Assembly: GCA_963971405.1 (NCBI GenBank)
Contig: OZ020491.1
Location: forward strand, 7,310,855 to 7,374,854
Reading direction: 5' to 3'
DNA from: Psococerastis gibbosa
Taxonomy: Eukaryota; Arthropoda; Insecta; Psocodea; Psocidae
DNA length: 64,000 nucleotides
Position numbers and translations under genes: made by a program
Part shown: positions 41,503 to 52,719 of the stretch, one piece after another
Layout of the letters: each line of letters starts with the position of its first letter
How positions within the stretch are numbered: position 1 is the first letter of the stretch
The notes under the pieces: model-generated
Seen by the model: the letters and a program-made list of their open reading frames with translations, nothing else
What the model was told of the DNA's origin: nothing
Databases searched by the model: none

Positions 41503-43135
41503 CAGTGGCGTAAATAATTTCTGCTGCCCCCCCCCCCCCCCCCGCAATACCTTTGGTGCACCCTACCTTGTCTAATTATTTCATCTTTTTTATGAGTGAT
41601 AGTCAATAGTGGTATTATAGTCAACATGGATAACAAATTGAAATGGAATATTTGTATTAATTACGTACTTTACTTTTTCTTTTTCAGCGTCATTTCCCTT
41701 CACGGGGGGTCGGCGGCACGACAGCAACGCTTCCAGGTCACCCGGTCTTGGGCCTGTTCCCTCGAGAGATTGGCAATTAGTAGGTCCTTCCGTGTTTTAC
41801 TCGCCAGTGAGATTTTTGGTCGTCCACGTGCTCTGGTTCCTGGTACGGGTGTTGATCGCACTCTTTTTATCAACTCGTTGTCCCCCCTCCTCTCGACGTG
41901 CCCCCACCAGCTTAGTCGTCTTTCTCGCAGCTTTTCGTGGATGTCTCTTGTTCTCATTTGGCATCTTATGTCGGTGTTTCTCACTCTGTCAATCAGAGAA
42001 AAGCCACATGCTCTTCTTAACATAAGCATTTCGGCTACATGTAGCATATTCGCCTCGTCCCTTTTGAGTGGCCAGCATTCCGACCCGTATAGCATGCTCG
42101 GACGTACCATTTGTTTATACACTCGGCCTTTGAGTTTCATCGGCATCTTGCGGTCCGTCAATATAGGTGCCATATCCCTGTATTTCATCCACCCGGCCTT
42201 AATTCGACATTTGACATCATCTTCACATCCGCCATTCTGTTCAATAGTACTGCCCAGGTACTTAAATTTGTTAGTCTTGTTTATTGTGTGAGTGCCTATG
42301 CTGATGGATCCCGGCTCCTGTCTAACGCACTCCATGTACTCCGTCTTATCTTTGTTCACTTTCAGTCCCTCCTTCTCCAGCGTTTTTACCCATGTATTCA
42401 GGTTAGCTTCAGCATCTTGGCGACTGTCTGCTGTGAGGACGACATCATCTGCAAATAGGATACTCTTCGGAGCTTCGCCCTGGATTTGTTCCGTCACCGC
42501 ATCCATTACTATCAAGAAGAGGAAAGGGCTTAGTGCAGAGCCCTGGTGTAGCCCAAAATTGACAGAGAAGCTTTCGCTCAATCCTGCTGCGCTTCTTACT
42601 TTCGTGGTGCACCCCCGGTACATATCCTGGATTACCCTTATATACTCCGCCAACACTCCGTGCTTCTTCAGGCAGTCCCATATTAGGTCCCGCGGGATCC
42701 TGTCGTAGGCTTTCTCTAAGTCGATGAAAACGTAATGCAGTTGTCTTTGATGATCTCTATGCCGTTCCAGCATTGTTCGCACAACATATATACCGTCTGT
42801 AGTGCCTCTGCCTTTCATGAATCCAAGCTGGTTTTCTGAAATGTTGCACTCTATCTGGCTTCTCAATCTGGTGTCAATTACCCTCTCGTACCACTTCATA
42901 CAATGGCACATTAGTTTGATAGGTCTATAGTTATTGCACGATTGGGCATCTCCTTTCTGTTTGTAGATGGGCACGGTTGTACTTGCCCTCCACTGCTCTG
43001 GGATTTCTCCCCCATTTAAAACTTTATTAACCAATTTTGTCATGATACGTAGATTTATAAATTATATTATTAGCCAATTTTTGGGAGCCGATGTACGCCC
43101 CCAGCAATGCTGCTGCGGTGTTATTTACGCCACTG
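41503..43135. mobile_element. hAT-like element containing an RTE-type LINE
   Basis: The ends CAGTGGCGTAAATAATTT and the inverted CAGTGGCGTAAATAACAC are flanked by a perfect 8-bp CGTCTCGG (41495-41502 and 43136-43143). Poly-C follows the left end. The interior is taken up by a LINE in reverse orientation, so the LINE either jumped into an existing element or was captured by it. Confidence 0.85.
41700..43043 (-). CDS. LINE reverse transcriptase, 5'-truncated, 447-codon open frame (RTE-like)
   Basis: The frame starts within the reverse transcriptase. It shows NNYRPIKLMCHCMKWYERVI, ENQLGFMKGRGTTDGIYVVR, YVFIDLEKAYDRIPRDLIW, GLHQGSALSPFLFLIVMDAV, ILFADDVVLTADSRQDAE and KYLGSTIEQNGG, and ends GHVERRGDNELIKRVRS...RAADPP, the full C-terminus of the RTE-like group. 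The active-site FADD is present. The endonuclease and amino part of the polymerase are missing, as in an ordinary 5'-truncated insertion. The open frame has no stop, so the insertion is fairly young. The start codon is incidental. Confidence 0.9.
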   Translation of the reverse strand: MTKLVNKVLNGGEIPEQWRASTTVPIYKQKGDAQSCNNYRPIKLMCHCMKWYERVIDTRLRSQIECNISENQLGFMKGRGTTDGIYVVRTMLERHRDHQRQLHYVFIDLEKAYDRIPRDLIWDCLKKHGVLAEYIRVIQDMYRGCTTKVRSAAGLSESFSVNFGLHQGSALSPFLFLIVMDAVTEQIQGEAPKSILFADDVVLTADSRQDAEANLNTWVKTLEKEGLKVNKDKTEYMECVRQEPGSISIGTHTINKTNKFKYLGSTIEQNGGCEDDVKCRIKAGWMKYRDMAPILTDRKMPMKLKGRVYKQMVRPSMLYGSECWPLKRDEANMLHVAEMLMLRRACGFSLIDRVRNTDIRCQMRTRDIHEKLRERRLSWWGHVERRGDNELIKRVRSTPVPGTRARGRPKISLASKTRKDLLIANLSREQAQDRVTWKRCCRAADPP

Positions 43136-43519
43136 CGTCTCGGACATCCGCCCGCGGTAATAAGTTGATAGTTAGAGGCAATGCGATGCTCCCCGAAAAA
43201 TATGTTATGTGTACGCCCGTGATCATTTTACTTTACCGCCATTTTGAGCATTGTGATGTTAGACTATTTACCTCTGTAAAAACTATTTTGCATAACTAAA
43301 TTTCGGCAGAAGTGACATTGCATATTTGAGGCATGGAAACAATATATTAGCTGCAGGACGTAGTCTAGATGACCAAGCAACATAAGAAAGTGTAAGAAAT
43401 GTAATATCTAATAATCAGGCTAGTAATATAAAATTCAACAATAATCTACATAAAAGTACAATTATAATTTACAGGTATTAGTTATTTATGTAGTGTTTGT
43501 CTTCATTTTATAGTTATTA

Positions 43520-43700
43520 TCGACCCTCGGCCATAGCACGAGGCCGCGATATATTGTAAATTACATTCCCGGGGTTAACATGTAAACAAAACAATTTATG
43601 AATGACACTTGTAGCCTATTCTAAAAATATAGTATTAGGCTTCATTTTTAACCCCGGGAATAAGTTAAATTTTTACTTCGTGCTACGGCTGCAGCCATAA
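43520..43700. mobile_element. Foldback MITE family D, diverged copy
   Basis: Inverted arms with CCATAGCACGAGG...CGGGGTTAACATGTAAACA and TTTTTAACCCCGGGAA...CTTCGTGCTACGG resemble 24235-24402. Confidence 0.6.
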
Positions 43701-43891
43701 AGACATTTGTATGATTAATGTAGGCCTACAAGTTTTATAGGTAGGCTTTAACACAAAAATGTTTTAATATTGTGCAACCGAAAAAAACCGTTCTGAAACG
43801 GTTACATACAGTAGGTGACAGGTATAAACACTGGCTACCACATATAGTACCTACAATATAATTCTATATAATGTACAAACAGTAGTGTAAC

Positions 43892-44043
43892 CAGGCCCGT
43901 AAATAGGGGACTGCAGCCCCCCCCCCCCTATTATGGCTTTACACTAGATAGAGTTGGACTGTCCAGAAGTGCGACCTTTAACTACATATTATACAATCCG
44001 GGACCCTCCCCCACCACCGGAAAAAATCCTGGATACGGGCCTG
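43892..44043. mobile_element. Small hAT-like element
   Basis: The ends CAGGCCCGTAAATAGG and the inverted CAGGCCCGTATCCAGG are flanked by AGTGTAAC and AATGTACC, an 8-bp duplication with two changes. There is poly-C inside. Confidence 0.7.
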
Positions 44044-44049
44044 AATGTA

Positions 44050-45730
44050 CCATTAATAGTATAACTCTTAACATTTAAGGCAGACTTCAAAATATTTTGA
44101 AAACAAATGACGACTGAGGTCTTGCAACAAAATTAATTAATAACTGTACTAGTTCTGTAGCCACTAAGTTATGAACGTAAAGTAAAGTATAAAAAAATGC
44201 GTAAGGAATACAAACTTTCAGACTATTCCCACGACTGAATTACTACTACTACTACTAATAATAATAACAATAATCATCTTTATTAAAAAAAGCAACAACA
44301 ATGTTCGCAGCGAATATTAGCCTAGGGCCAAAGGCCCTCTCTTACAATTAACTGCTGCTGCCTACGGTTTGTTGTATAAAATCAATATGGACACTTTATC
44401 GTGAAATTTAGTGTCGTTGAACAAAAAAAGTCGAACTTCGAAAGCTCTTGTAGGCTATATTTTTGTAAATTTTTCATGTGAGCATTTTCATATTTTAGCG
44501 GCAGAGAGAACGGGCAGTATAGGTACCTAATTAGTTCATATATCCTAAAAAACGCGGTTGTACTGTTGTACTTTGCTTACAACATATTTTTAAATCTCTG
44601 CCTTAGTACTAAATTGATTAGGAATATCTTCCGTGGCTACTTAAGACGTTGAAAAGGAATCATGCAACTCTAGGAAATATGATCCAATGATCCAATATGA
44701 TCTGCCACCCGGGCCGTTGCTCAAGCTGCTTACACTTTAAGTTTCATTTCTTTTTTAGTAAATATTGTTACATATCTAATCTGTATTTTCTTTAAATTAA
44801 TAGGCTGCATGCAGCAGGCTACATAAAATGCAGGTAATTTCATAATTACAAACTGTGCGTAGTCGATAGTCGTAGCTAGTCGATTGAAGTCTTATCAGCC
44901 ACTAGGCTATCTTGAATGGTTTCTTTTCATCCTCTGTATTTTTAAAATATTAAATTAAGGGACAGATTGCAAAATATTTTGTTGACAAGGAATGAAAATT
45001 AATTAATTTCTCGTTCCACAGCCGCAAATAGGTTAGAGATGAAGTGGTCAGATGAAAAATCCAAGATTATATATCCCGAATAATTTACAACTACTCCATA
45101 AAATTGGTTTAATGAGCTTTATCGGGGTTTTCAGAAGTAGCGGAACGAGAAATTCACTAATTTCATGAAAAAAAAACACGGCCATTTCTTGTTTACAAAA
45201 TATTCTGAAATCTCCCCTCCACTCATAAAACATTATCGGTAGTATACCAAGCAATGCTCAACATGAAGGTAAGATTTAATGGGCTCAGCTTAAATTCTTA
45301 CTTTCAATATTGTGTAATGCTAATTTTTCGTCAAAATCGGTGGTTGAGTTGCTTAAGTTTACCTATTTTTAACAGCGACTACTGACAACAGAACAAGTAT
45401 TTTACAGTCATACTACGGTATACGGTGCTAAATTTCATCTCTTGATAATCCTATAACGATAAATTAACTCGCAATGGGGTCGGTATAATTTACGGTGAAG
45501 ATTTGTACGGTGTATTCATTTGTTGCTGGTGTATATATTTGCGGAGTTGATTATTCTGGAGTTGTTTTATTTGGAGTTTATTTTTACGGTGTACTTCTTT
45601 ACGAAAATGAATAAAATAAAATATACAATAATCAAGACGAAAAATTCCGTGAAGAACAGCGCCTCGAAGATCAACACCGCAGAAAACAACTCTATAATAA
45701 ATAGCACCACAATAATCAAGATGTTACCTT
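44050..45730. other. No recognised gene
   Basis: AT-rich sequence. A (CTA)n/(TAA)n run at 44240-44270 with GGGCCAAAGGCCC may be the reversed tail of a LINE. From about 45590 AT-rich diverged repeats (AACAACTCTATAATAA) begin and continue beyond 46010. Confidence 0.4.
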
Positions 45731-45741
45731 TCCGTAAAGAT

Positions 45742-46006
45742 CATAAAGATACATTAACTGGAGCGGCGGGAGCCATAATATGCCTTACGAGGCACCTGTT
45801 AACCATAAGCCAACTATTAGAGATAAGTACCAATGCAAAAAATATCGAAGTCTTACACATTGCAGCATAGCAGAACGGATACCTGGACCCGGTCAAAAAC
45901 TCAGCAGTTTAGTAGTTAGCTTGTGCAGGCTATTTCCCCGCCGAATTGCGTACTTGTGCAGGCTACACTAGCAGCCATATTGATAACGGTCTCCAACCAC
46001 GGGATG
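45742..46006 (+). mobile_element. Short transposon F, copy 2, with 8-bp duplication
   Basis: CATAAAGATACATTAACTGG to CCACGGGATG is flanked by GTAAAGAT on both sides (45734-45741 and 46007-46014). It is inserted in a degenerate AT-rich tandem repeat. Confidence 0.8.
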
Positions 46007-46199
46007 GTAAAGATCAACACCGTTTTTATAAACACCACAGAAAATAACTCTATAATAAGCAACTGCATAATAATTAAGACGAAATCTTTTCGTAAAGAAC
46101 AACACAGTAGAAAACAACTTTATGATAAACAACACCGCAAATAAACCTACTGTATATCCGGAAAATTTATTCACCGTAAAAATCATCACCATCTTCCCC

Positions 46200-47220
46200 A
46201 TCACAATGTGCTTTTTTCATTGTAAATTCATTAAATTACTGAAATTTTTTCAAATAGCATAACTTTTACTTAATTACCATAAAGAAAAACGCCCGTCAGA
46301 ATTTACCTGGAAAGTAGCCTACGTGTATAAGCAAGGAATATTGAATGGCATCTCCATATACCAATGCAAAGCGGTGCCGGTAGTATTCCTTGCCGGGGCA
46401 TTTTAATGGATAATGATATATTGTTTTCAACTAAATTATTGATTTAGATTGCAAAGCTCCTAAGGCCTATAATAAATTAAATTTTTTATTTACAACTATA
46501 GTGTCGAATATCGACTTACAATAAGAAAAGTTCGTTGGAATAATTATTTTTTTTATGTTAAATTTGCAGTTCCGGCCTTTTTTGTTAAATTGCAAAACGT
46601 ATGTCTACAGTATGTCTGTATGCATCACCATGCCTACATAGTTGTATGCTGTTCTAGTCCACCAGACGCACCTTGTCATGTTATTGTAATGTTGAAGTCT
46701 GAAAATTCACGTAATTAAAAAATAGCAGCTAACCGTTGAAAAATTAAAAGTATGTTTTGAACTTGTGCTGACCGATGCTGAACTCTCGAAGAAATTCAGT
46801 AGCGCAGACTCTTCCAAATCTGTAAATAAAAAAGGAAAATAAACAGGTTTAATTTGGATTATTACGGCGCTCCACTAATACTCAATGTATCGAGAATGGG
46901 GGACGTGATCTAAATGTATTGATCTTCGGAACTATGTACGCCTAAGACAAAAGTGTATAGTCCCACCTCTCGAACGAGACCGTAAACACTACGACATCCC
47001 CCGACCAAATGGCGCGCATTACAAAAAGAGGAAGTTATGCTGGCACACCCTGTAGTTAAAAATTGAGAGCGAGCAAAATTTTTTTTTAACATTTTTCTAT
47101 CTACCACTAACAACACATTTTCAAAATTTTTATAAATATTCATGGGCTGCCCCTGGATTCCGAGGTATATAGCTTAGGGCACTCCATTTACAATATATGG
47201 ATTCATTAGTAAAAAAATTA
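46200..47220. other. No recognised gene
   Basis: Only unassigned AT-rich sequence and short frames are seen. Confidence 0.4.
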
Positions 47221-47224
47221 AAAC

Positions 47225-47402
47225 CATGGCCGTGCCCAGGGGGGTGGTCCATGGGGTCCGGACCCCCCCCCCCCTCCCCAAGTAGATTTTTGTATGTAAA
47301 CCTGCATGGTTTGAAGAATTTATCCATATTAATTCATTATTAAATTCCGTAATAAAACATTTTGTACCCCCCCCCCCCAATCAAAACCTGGGCACGGCCT
47401 TG
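47225..47402. mobile_element. Small hAT-like element, young
   Basis: The ends CATGGCCGTGCCCAGG and the inverted CAAGGCCGTGCCCAGG have a perfect 8-bp duplication ATTAAAAC (47217-47224 and 47403-47410). It contains two poly-C runs. Confidence 0.85.
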
Positions 47403-48166
47403 ATTAAAACAATACAGTATTATATAGTAGTATAGTATACTGTATGTAGTAAGACTGCATGATAGGCCATCCACCCTGTACAATGAGAAACTCGTGTCTG
47501 CACGGATGGACGGCTTATCAAGACGGAGAGAGAAATATTGACATCAATGTCACCGGCTTGCGGAGAGCCCCCCACTATAAGAACTCTTGTCAAAGTGGGG
47601 GGCTGGAGCAAATATCGTATAGCTATCATAATCAGTGCGATTAAAATGAAAAAAATACATATTGAAATAGGGTTAGTTATAAACGGTTAGTCAAGGTTAG
47701 TAAAAAAAGGTTAGTAGAATGATGAATAAAGGAGAAATTTACCCACTAATTTGCAGAACCAATAACTATTTGGGTAAAAATTCACCGTATGTTGTGACAA
47801 AACATAAATAAGTTAAGAGAATATTACTACGAAAACCTCTAAGAAAAAAAACGCGAGCGGTTTATTTAGAGCACTCGCCAACTGACACACCCTGCAGTGG
47901 AGTAGCCAAGGGGGGGGGGGATCAGCGGAATCCGGACCCCCCAAATTTTTTTTTTTAGCAAAACAGAAAATTTTTCAGATATTTATTCAAAATAATTCCC
48001 CGGGGAGACCCTGGTCCCCCTCTTCCCAGTTTTGTTAATAATGTTATCGTCTACAAAATCAAATTTTTTTTGCCGGCAAACTATTTCAGTACATTGTAGT
48101 ATTATATGGTATATATAACACTGACATTAAATTAACTTTGGTTGAAGAGGTAACCTCCTCGTTATA

Positions 48167-48337
48167 ATCGAAATTAGAGGATATGGAAAAAACTGGGCTT
48201 GGCGGGATTCGAACCCATTTACTGGACTTGTCGGGGCTTGTGGTCCAGCGGTTAAGGCGACGCCCCGGTTAGGCGTAGATAGTGGGTTCGAATCCCGCCA
48301 AGCCCAGTTTTTTCCGTATCCTCTAATTTCGGTTAAA
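48167..48337. repeat. Foldback with tRNA-like arms
   Basis: About 57 bp at the left (AAATTAGAGGATATGG, then AAACTGGGCTTGGCGGGATT) is repeated in inverted orientation at the right end (about 48283-48337). The inverted arms cover the T arm and 3' acceptor strand of the tRNA-like sequence plus about 25 bp downstream. Confidence 0.75.
48234..48305 (+). tRNA. tRNA-like gene or pseudogene, isotype uncertain
   Basis: A 72-nt cloverleaf can be drawn: acceptor GGGCTTG/CAAGCCC, D stem GTC/GGC with CAGCGGTTAA in the loop, anticodon stem ACGCC/GGCGT, and T arm GTGGG-TTCGAAT-CCCGC. The B box GGTTCGAATCC is perfect and the A box TGGTCCAGCGG is close to consensus. The anticodon loop CCGGTTA would read GGT, and position 33 is C where U is nearly universal. 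It may therefore be a pseudogene or the head of a SINE. Its setting within a foldback inside a transposon favours that. Confidence 0.5.
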
Positions 48338-48859
48338 ACTATTTCAGGCTTTTAAAAAACATTCCCCACTGTAGCCCCCGGGCCCCCCTCGTTACCTGTA
48401 ATATTGTTCATATGTAAAATATGAGCATAACTATAATTCCCCCGGGGGAGACCCCCGGGCCCCCCTTTCTTGCAGTAGGTCTACTACTCTTCGACTGTAA
48501 AACTAAACATTATTAGAATAGGTTACAAAACGCATATACATCAAAATGTGTAAAACTCCACAATTTCAGGCCTATTTTGTTTTTCAAAAACTTTCCCCGG
48601 GGAGACCCCCGGGCCCACCTTCAGCCTCCCGACCCCTTGGGTGGGGAAATTAGCATCATGCCCCTAATTAGAAGATGCGTACGTCCATGAGGACGGCTTT
48701 CCTATTTTTCTACTATTTTACGAATATACGGGGGGGGGGGGCGCCATATGAAACACCACCTCATTTGAAAACCTATCGTAAACGTGCAAACTTTATGTAG
48801 ACTATGTTGCATGAAAACTGGACCCCCCCCCAAAAAAAAAATTCTGGCTGCGCCACTGA

Positions 48860-49480
48860 CCCCCTGGAAGTTCAAAAATCCCGGTGGTAGGTGCTAGTGT
48901 GTCGCAGCCACTAGTGCTGCTGCATAATAATAATATTTCTCAGCAAATGCTGGCGAAGAGAAGAAAAATGCAAATAAAACACAGTAGGCAGCAAGTATCG
49001 CACATAAATTTGATTTAGTGCTGTCTTACTGAGATTTTCCATTTCCCACCTACCTGAAATATATTCTTTCAAATCTTATCTCTCTAAAACCCCCAAAAAT
49101 ATCTCACGATAGACAATTTCAGCAGCGGCAGCAGCTGAGTGCTTACCATAAATTGTTCTTTATCAGATTCGACTATGATGGGCTTCAGGTTCGTGTTCAA
49201 AATTTTTCAGTGATTTGAATGCCATATAGCAGGCCATTTTTATTAAGGAATTATGACTAGAAGGGGATGGAAAGGCAGCACAGGGGTGCAGGGGCATTGA
49301 AGACTCCATAATAGGGGACCAGGGGTAATTTTTAAAATTAAAGCGGGAAATACTCTATAGTAGATTTTTAAGCATCTACCACTGCGTCCCGAACGAACGA
49401 ACGAGTTTCGCATTCTGCATGCAAAGTACTAATTCAAGGGAGGATAAGAGGGCAGGGGGTTCCCAGCAGAAGAAGAACGT
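48860..49480. other. No recognised gene
   Basis: Unassigned sequence with short frames only. Confidence 0.4.
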
Positions 49481-49587
49481 CCTTGAGGCAGTGGTTTGAC
49501 AAGAGCACGACTTCCCTATTCAGAGCAGCCGTCTTCATGGTCAGTAACAGTGTAGAAAGCTTTCTCTAAGAGATGGTCTCTAAGTAC

Positions 49588-49930
49588 CTAATTTTGGGAA
49601 GTTAGTAGCATTTCTCGCCTCTCCCAGTTCATTCGGGAGTTTTCTAAGGTAGGTGTATCCTTGTAGTATAGGATCCAGTCGCTCACACTTGGCTGTGCGT
49701 GGTGCTGGCCTGACGAGGTCTCCCCTTTGCCTCGTGTTATAGGTATGGATGCCCCATTTTGCTTAAATTTCCCCCAGATCTCAGGTCTTAAGATATGTAA
49801 AATGAAGCTATTTATGTTACTCAAAGACTTGGGGCTCTCATGATTTTTAATGTTATGAAGTGAGAGCGACAATAAATTGTCACGAGGTCCCAGTTTTAGC
49901 AAGTAGAGGATTTCCCTCTTTTGGAGTCTG
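49588..49930 (-). CDS. Unknown open frame, interrupted upstream by a hAT-like element
   Basis: A 104-codon frame opens LLKLGPRDNLLSLSLHN and continues NINSFILHILRPEIWGKF. Upstream it runs into the hAT-like element at 49938-50100. Across that insert the flank supplies MDAVLRLQKR-type sequence in the same frame, so the frame probably began at about 50118. I do not recognise the protein. It could be an old transposon gene or a short exon. Confidence 0.3.
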
Positions 49931-49937
49931 AGTACAG

Positions 49938-50100
49938 CAGTGGCGGATCCACAAAGTGAGTCAATTCATAGTAAATTCATAAGCTACCTGGTAAAAAAAA
50001 ATGGGATAAAACTCAACTTTTCAACAAAAAAATTACCTTTTAAATTTACAAAAACCTTGTGACCCCCCCCCCCCTAAATTTTCCGCTGGATCCGCCCTTG
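49938..50100. mobile_element. Small hAT-like element
   Basis: The ends CAGTGGCGGATCCAC and the inverted CAAGGGCGGATCCAGC are flanked by GAGTACAG and AAGTACAG (8 bp, one change). Poly-C lies near the right end. Confidence 0.85.
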
Positions 50101-50540
50101 AAGTACAGCGTCCATATTTCTAGCGGAGGTCCCTCCGGCAGGCAAATATGCCGTTATTTATTTATTTAAAAATGAATTTAATATGGCTCATTACAAGTGA
50201 GTGGTAGGCCTGGAGAGTAACCTCCGGAGGACACACAGAACTAAGGCACCTGACTGCAAAGAGGCCATTATTTAGTTTTTTGAATAACTCAGTCACATGT
50301 TTTCTCCTGTTTAAGTCCTTGTCAACGTCCTTTTATGTAACAATTTGACGCTGTCGGTTGCAGTTAGCTGTTGTCCTGCTATATGTGGATATATATATTT
50401 CGTTGCAGAATATTGTTAGTTGCGCTTTAGTTTCATTTAGCAAGAGCCCATGTATAGAAGAGGCATTAAGAGAAGAGAAGAGAAGAAGTGAACGTCAATG
50501 ATTCCTACGAGATTATAGGGCAAAAGCAACTTCATATTCT

Positions 50541-50990
50541 CCTAATTTCAGTTCCCCAGCCAGCTCAAAGTGTGCAGGAAATGGAGAGATCATAGACAAC
50601 ATTACAAAATTACCTATTGTTCAAATTGGAGCCATTTTCTTAAGATATAACTAGGCTATACACTAAGTAAATGATACCGACAATAGCATTATCTTCAAAT
50701 ACAATAGCTCCTTAAGTTTCCCGTAAATACCAGTTCTCCAGCGAGCTGGAAGTGCGCAGGAAATGCAGAGATCATAGTTATCTAAGCTAGAGGTCATGCG
50801 TTTTGTATATTACAAAATTACCTATTGTTCAAATTGGAGCCATTTCCTTAAGATTTAACTAGGCTATGAACGAAGTAAATGATACCTACAATAGCATTAT
50901 CTACAAATACAATAGCACCTTCAGTTTCCCGTAATACCAGGTCTCCAGCCAGCTGGAAGTTTGCTGGGAATTGAAAGGATCCTACACAGA
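50541..50990 (+). repeat. Tandem repeat, unit about 180-210 bp, about 2.3 copies
   Basis: The phrase CCAGCCAGCTCAAAGTGTGC recurs in variant form near 50735 and 50950. Between them ACAAAATTACCTATTGTTCA, AATTGGAGCCATTT and ATAGCATTATCT repeat in the same order. It is non-coding. Confidence 0.8.
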
Positions 50991-51944
50991 GGAGCTTTGT
51001 CGATGCTTATTGTATAGTACTGTGGTCAGTTTACAAACTCAAAGCTATTCAAACAGTATTGATTTACGCTTCAAAACAGTACTTAATGGCATCCATGCTT
51101 GCACAGGTGTAAAGTTATTGGTTCTCTTGTAAACGGCAAGCTAATTAGGATTGATTCTCAATACAATGCTTTACATATGAGACAATCAAAGACTATTATG
51201 AGTATACCTCGTTAGCAGTATTTAGTTGGAGGGTTCGACTTGTCTCGAAGGTAGTGTGTATTTAATGTGATGTAGCAGTAGAATCCGGGATGATAGGCCG
51301 TGGTCGATCTGTAAGCCTATGAAGTACGCTTGACCACGACCTACGACCTACTACAATTTTACTGCTTCGTCGCGTTACTCCTGCCGTGAAAGTCTTTGTA
51401 ATTATAGTTGTAGCTGAAGACTACAAGGAGCATGTATGCAAAAGGCGAATTGTCACTTGAAACTGTAAATGCTGGAGAGACGACAAAATGCGTTTAAAAT
51501 CTATTTTTTGATAATATAGCAGTCACATTAGAGTTTTTATTAATTTTTTTTAGCAGTTAATGCAACGACTCCAGTGATACCACCAACTTAATTTTTTTTT
51601 AAATGGCCTTTTGCAAGTACATGCTCCTCAATTACTATAAAATGGCTGCTATAAAACTCTATATCCATAAGATTCAAGAAGAATTTTTCAACAGCAGTTA
51701 CTTATGGCAAAAAAAATAATTTGGAAAACATTTAACTTTTGCACAGAACTCCATCAAAACGTAAATTTACAAAGTTATTTATTAAGGCAGCGACTGTCAA
51801 CAAATGAAGATAAAGGCTCTTTGAAGAAACTAATTAATTCTTCGTTCTGCAGAGCCGAAAGATATCAAAATATTCGGATGAAAAATTTATTAAAAAAAAT
51901 ACAAGCTTTCACAGTAAGTTTACATTTTCTCCTCTGAAGTAATA

Positions 51945-52125
51945 TAATCTTTTCTTTCTTTCTTTTCCTTGCTCAGTATTCCCTGGACAAAGAGCATATT
52001 TAAAAATATAAGCATATAAAAATACTAATAGGCCTATAAGCATATAAAAATATACAATAAATAGTATCTTCTTTCTTTCTTTCTTTTCCTTGTTCAGTAT
52101 TCCCTGGACAAGGAGCATATATTAC
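51945..52125 (+). repeat. Direct duplication, unit about 120 bp
   Basis: TTTCTTTCTTTCTTTTCCTT plus CAGTATTCCCTGGACAA occurs twice (about 51950-52005 and 52070-52125), separated by AGCATATAAAAATA repeats. Confidence 0.75.
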
Positions 52126-52299
52126 AAAAATACAATACATAATAATACTATCCTGCATCCCCAAGCTAGCGCTTATTTGGGACAAAAGACTCATACAGTG
52201 CTGCTAAACAAGGCTTAATCATTTATTTTTGTTATTTATTTATAATGTTTATTTTATTTTAATATTATTTTAACTTGTTATTTTAATGTCAGTTTTTAT

Positions 52300-52715
52300 T
52301 ATTATTATTAACTCCCATTGACCAGCCATCTTTTTATACCCGCTTGTAACACACTCATCTGTTTAAATTTTTTCATTCGTGGAGGAAGTTCATTAAATAT
52401 CTTTGGTATAAGTACTTTGTTTAATCTCTCTCCGTATTTGTTAAACTTAAGCTTTTTTGGGTTTCTTGTATTGTACTTCCCTTTATCATCTATTTGGTAT
52501 TCTTTTTTTAAAATAGTTATCTCTTATTAATTTATACTTGAATAGTTTCGTTATTGGCAGAATGTTAGCATGTTTGAATTTTTCTTCGTATTGTTTGTAT
52601 TTCTTGTTGATATTATTTGATAACATGTTTTTTATTATACGCTTTTGTATCATTTCTAGTTTGTAGGTGTATGTGTTTCTATCTTTGAAGTATACTGTTA
52701 TCCCGAAGCTTAGTA
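52300..52715 (-). pseudogene. LINE C-terminal remnant
   Basis: The minus strand reads ILSFGITVYFKDRNTY, KLEMIQKRIIKNMLSNN and ANILPITKLFKYKLIRD, the thumb-to-C-terminus pattern of a Jockey-type reverse transcriptase, with later stops. A (TAA)n tail lies at the low-coordinate end (about 52295-52310). Confidence 0.6.
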
Positions 52716-52719
52716 TAAA

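Larger units (their letters stand above)
47895..48858. mobile_element. 0.96-kb hAT-like element with GC-rich units and a tRNA-like foldback
   Basis: The ends CAGTGGAGTAGCCAAGG and the inverted CAGTGGCGCAGCCAGAA have the 8-bp duplication ACACCCTG/ACCCCCTG. It contains the same internal unit as 32777-34117 (CAAAATGTGTAAAACTC, CTCCCGGGGGAGACC). A tRNA-like foldback at about 48167-48337 lies inside. Confidence 0.75.

Noticed and set aside
41596-42708. Long plus-strand frames antisense to the RTE-like reverse transcriptase
   Set aside because: These are shadow frames; the minus strand carries all reverse-transcriptase motifs.
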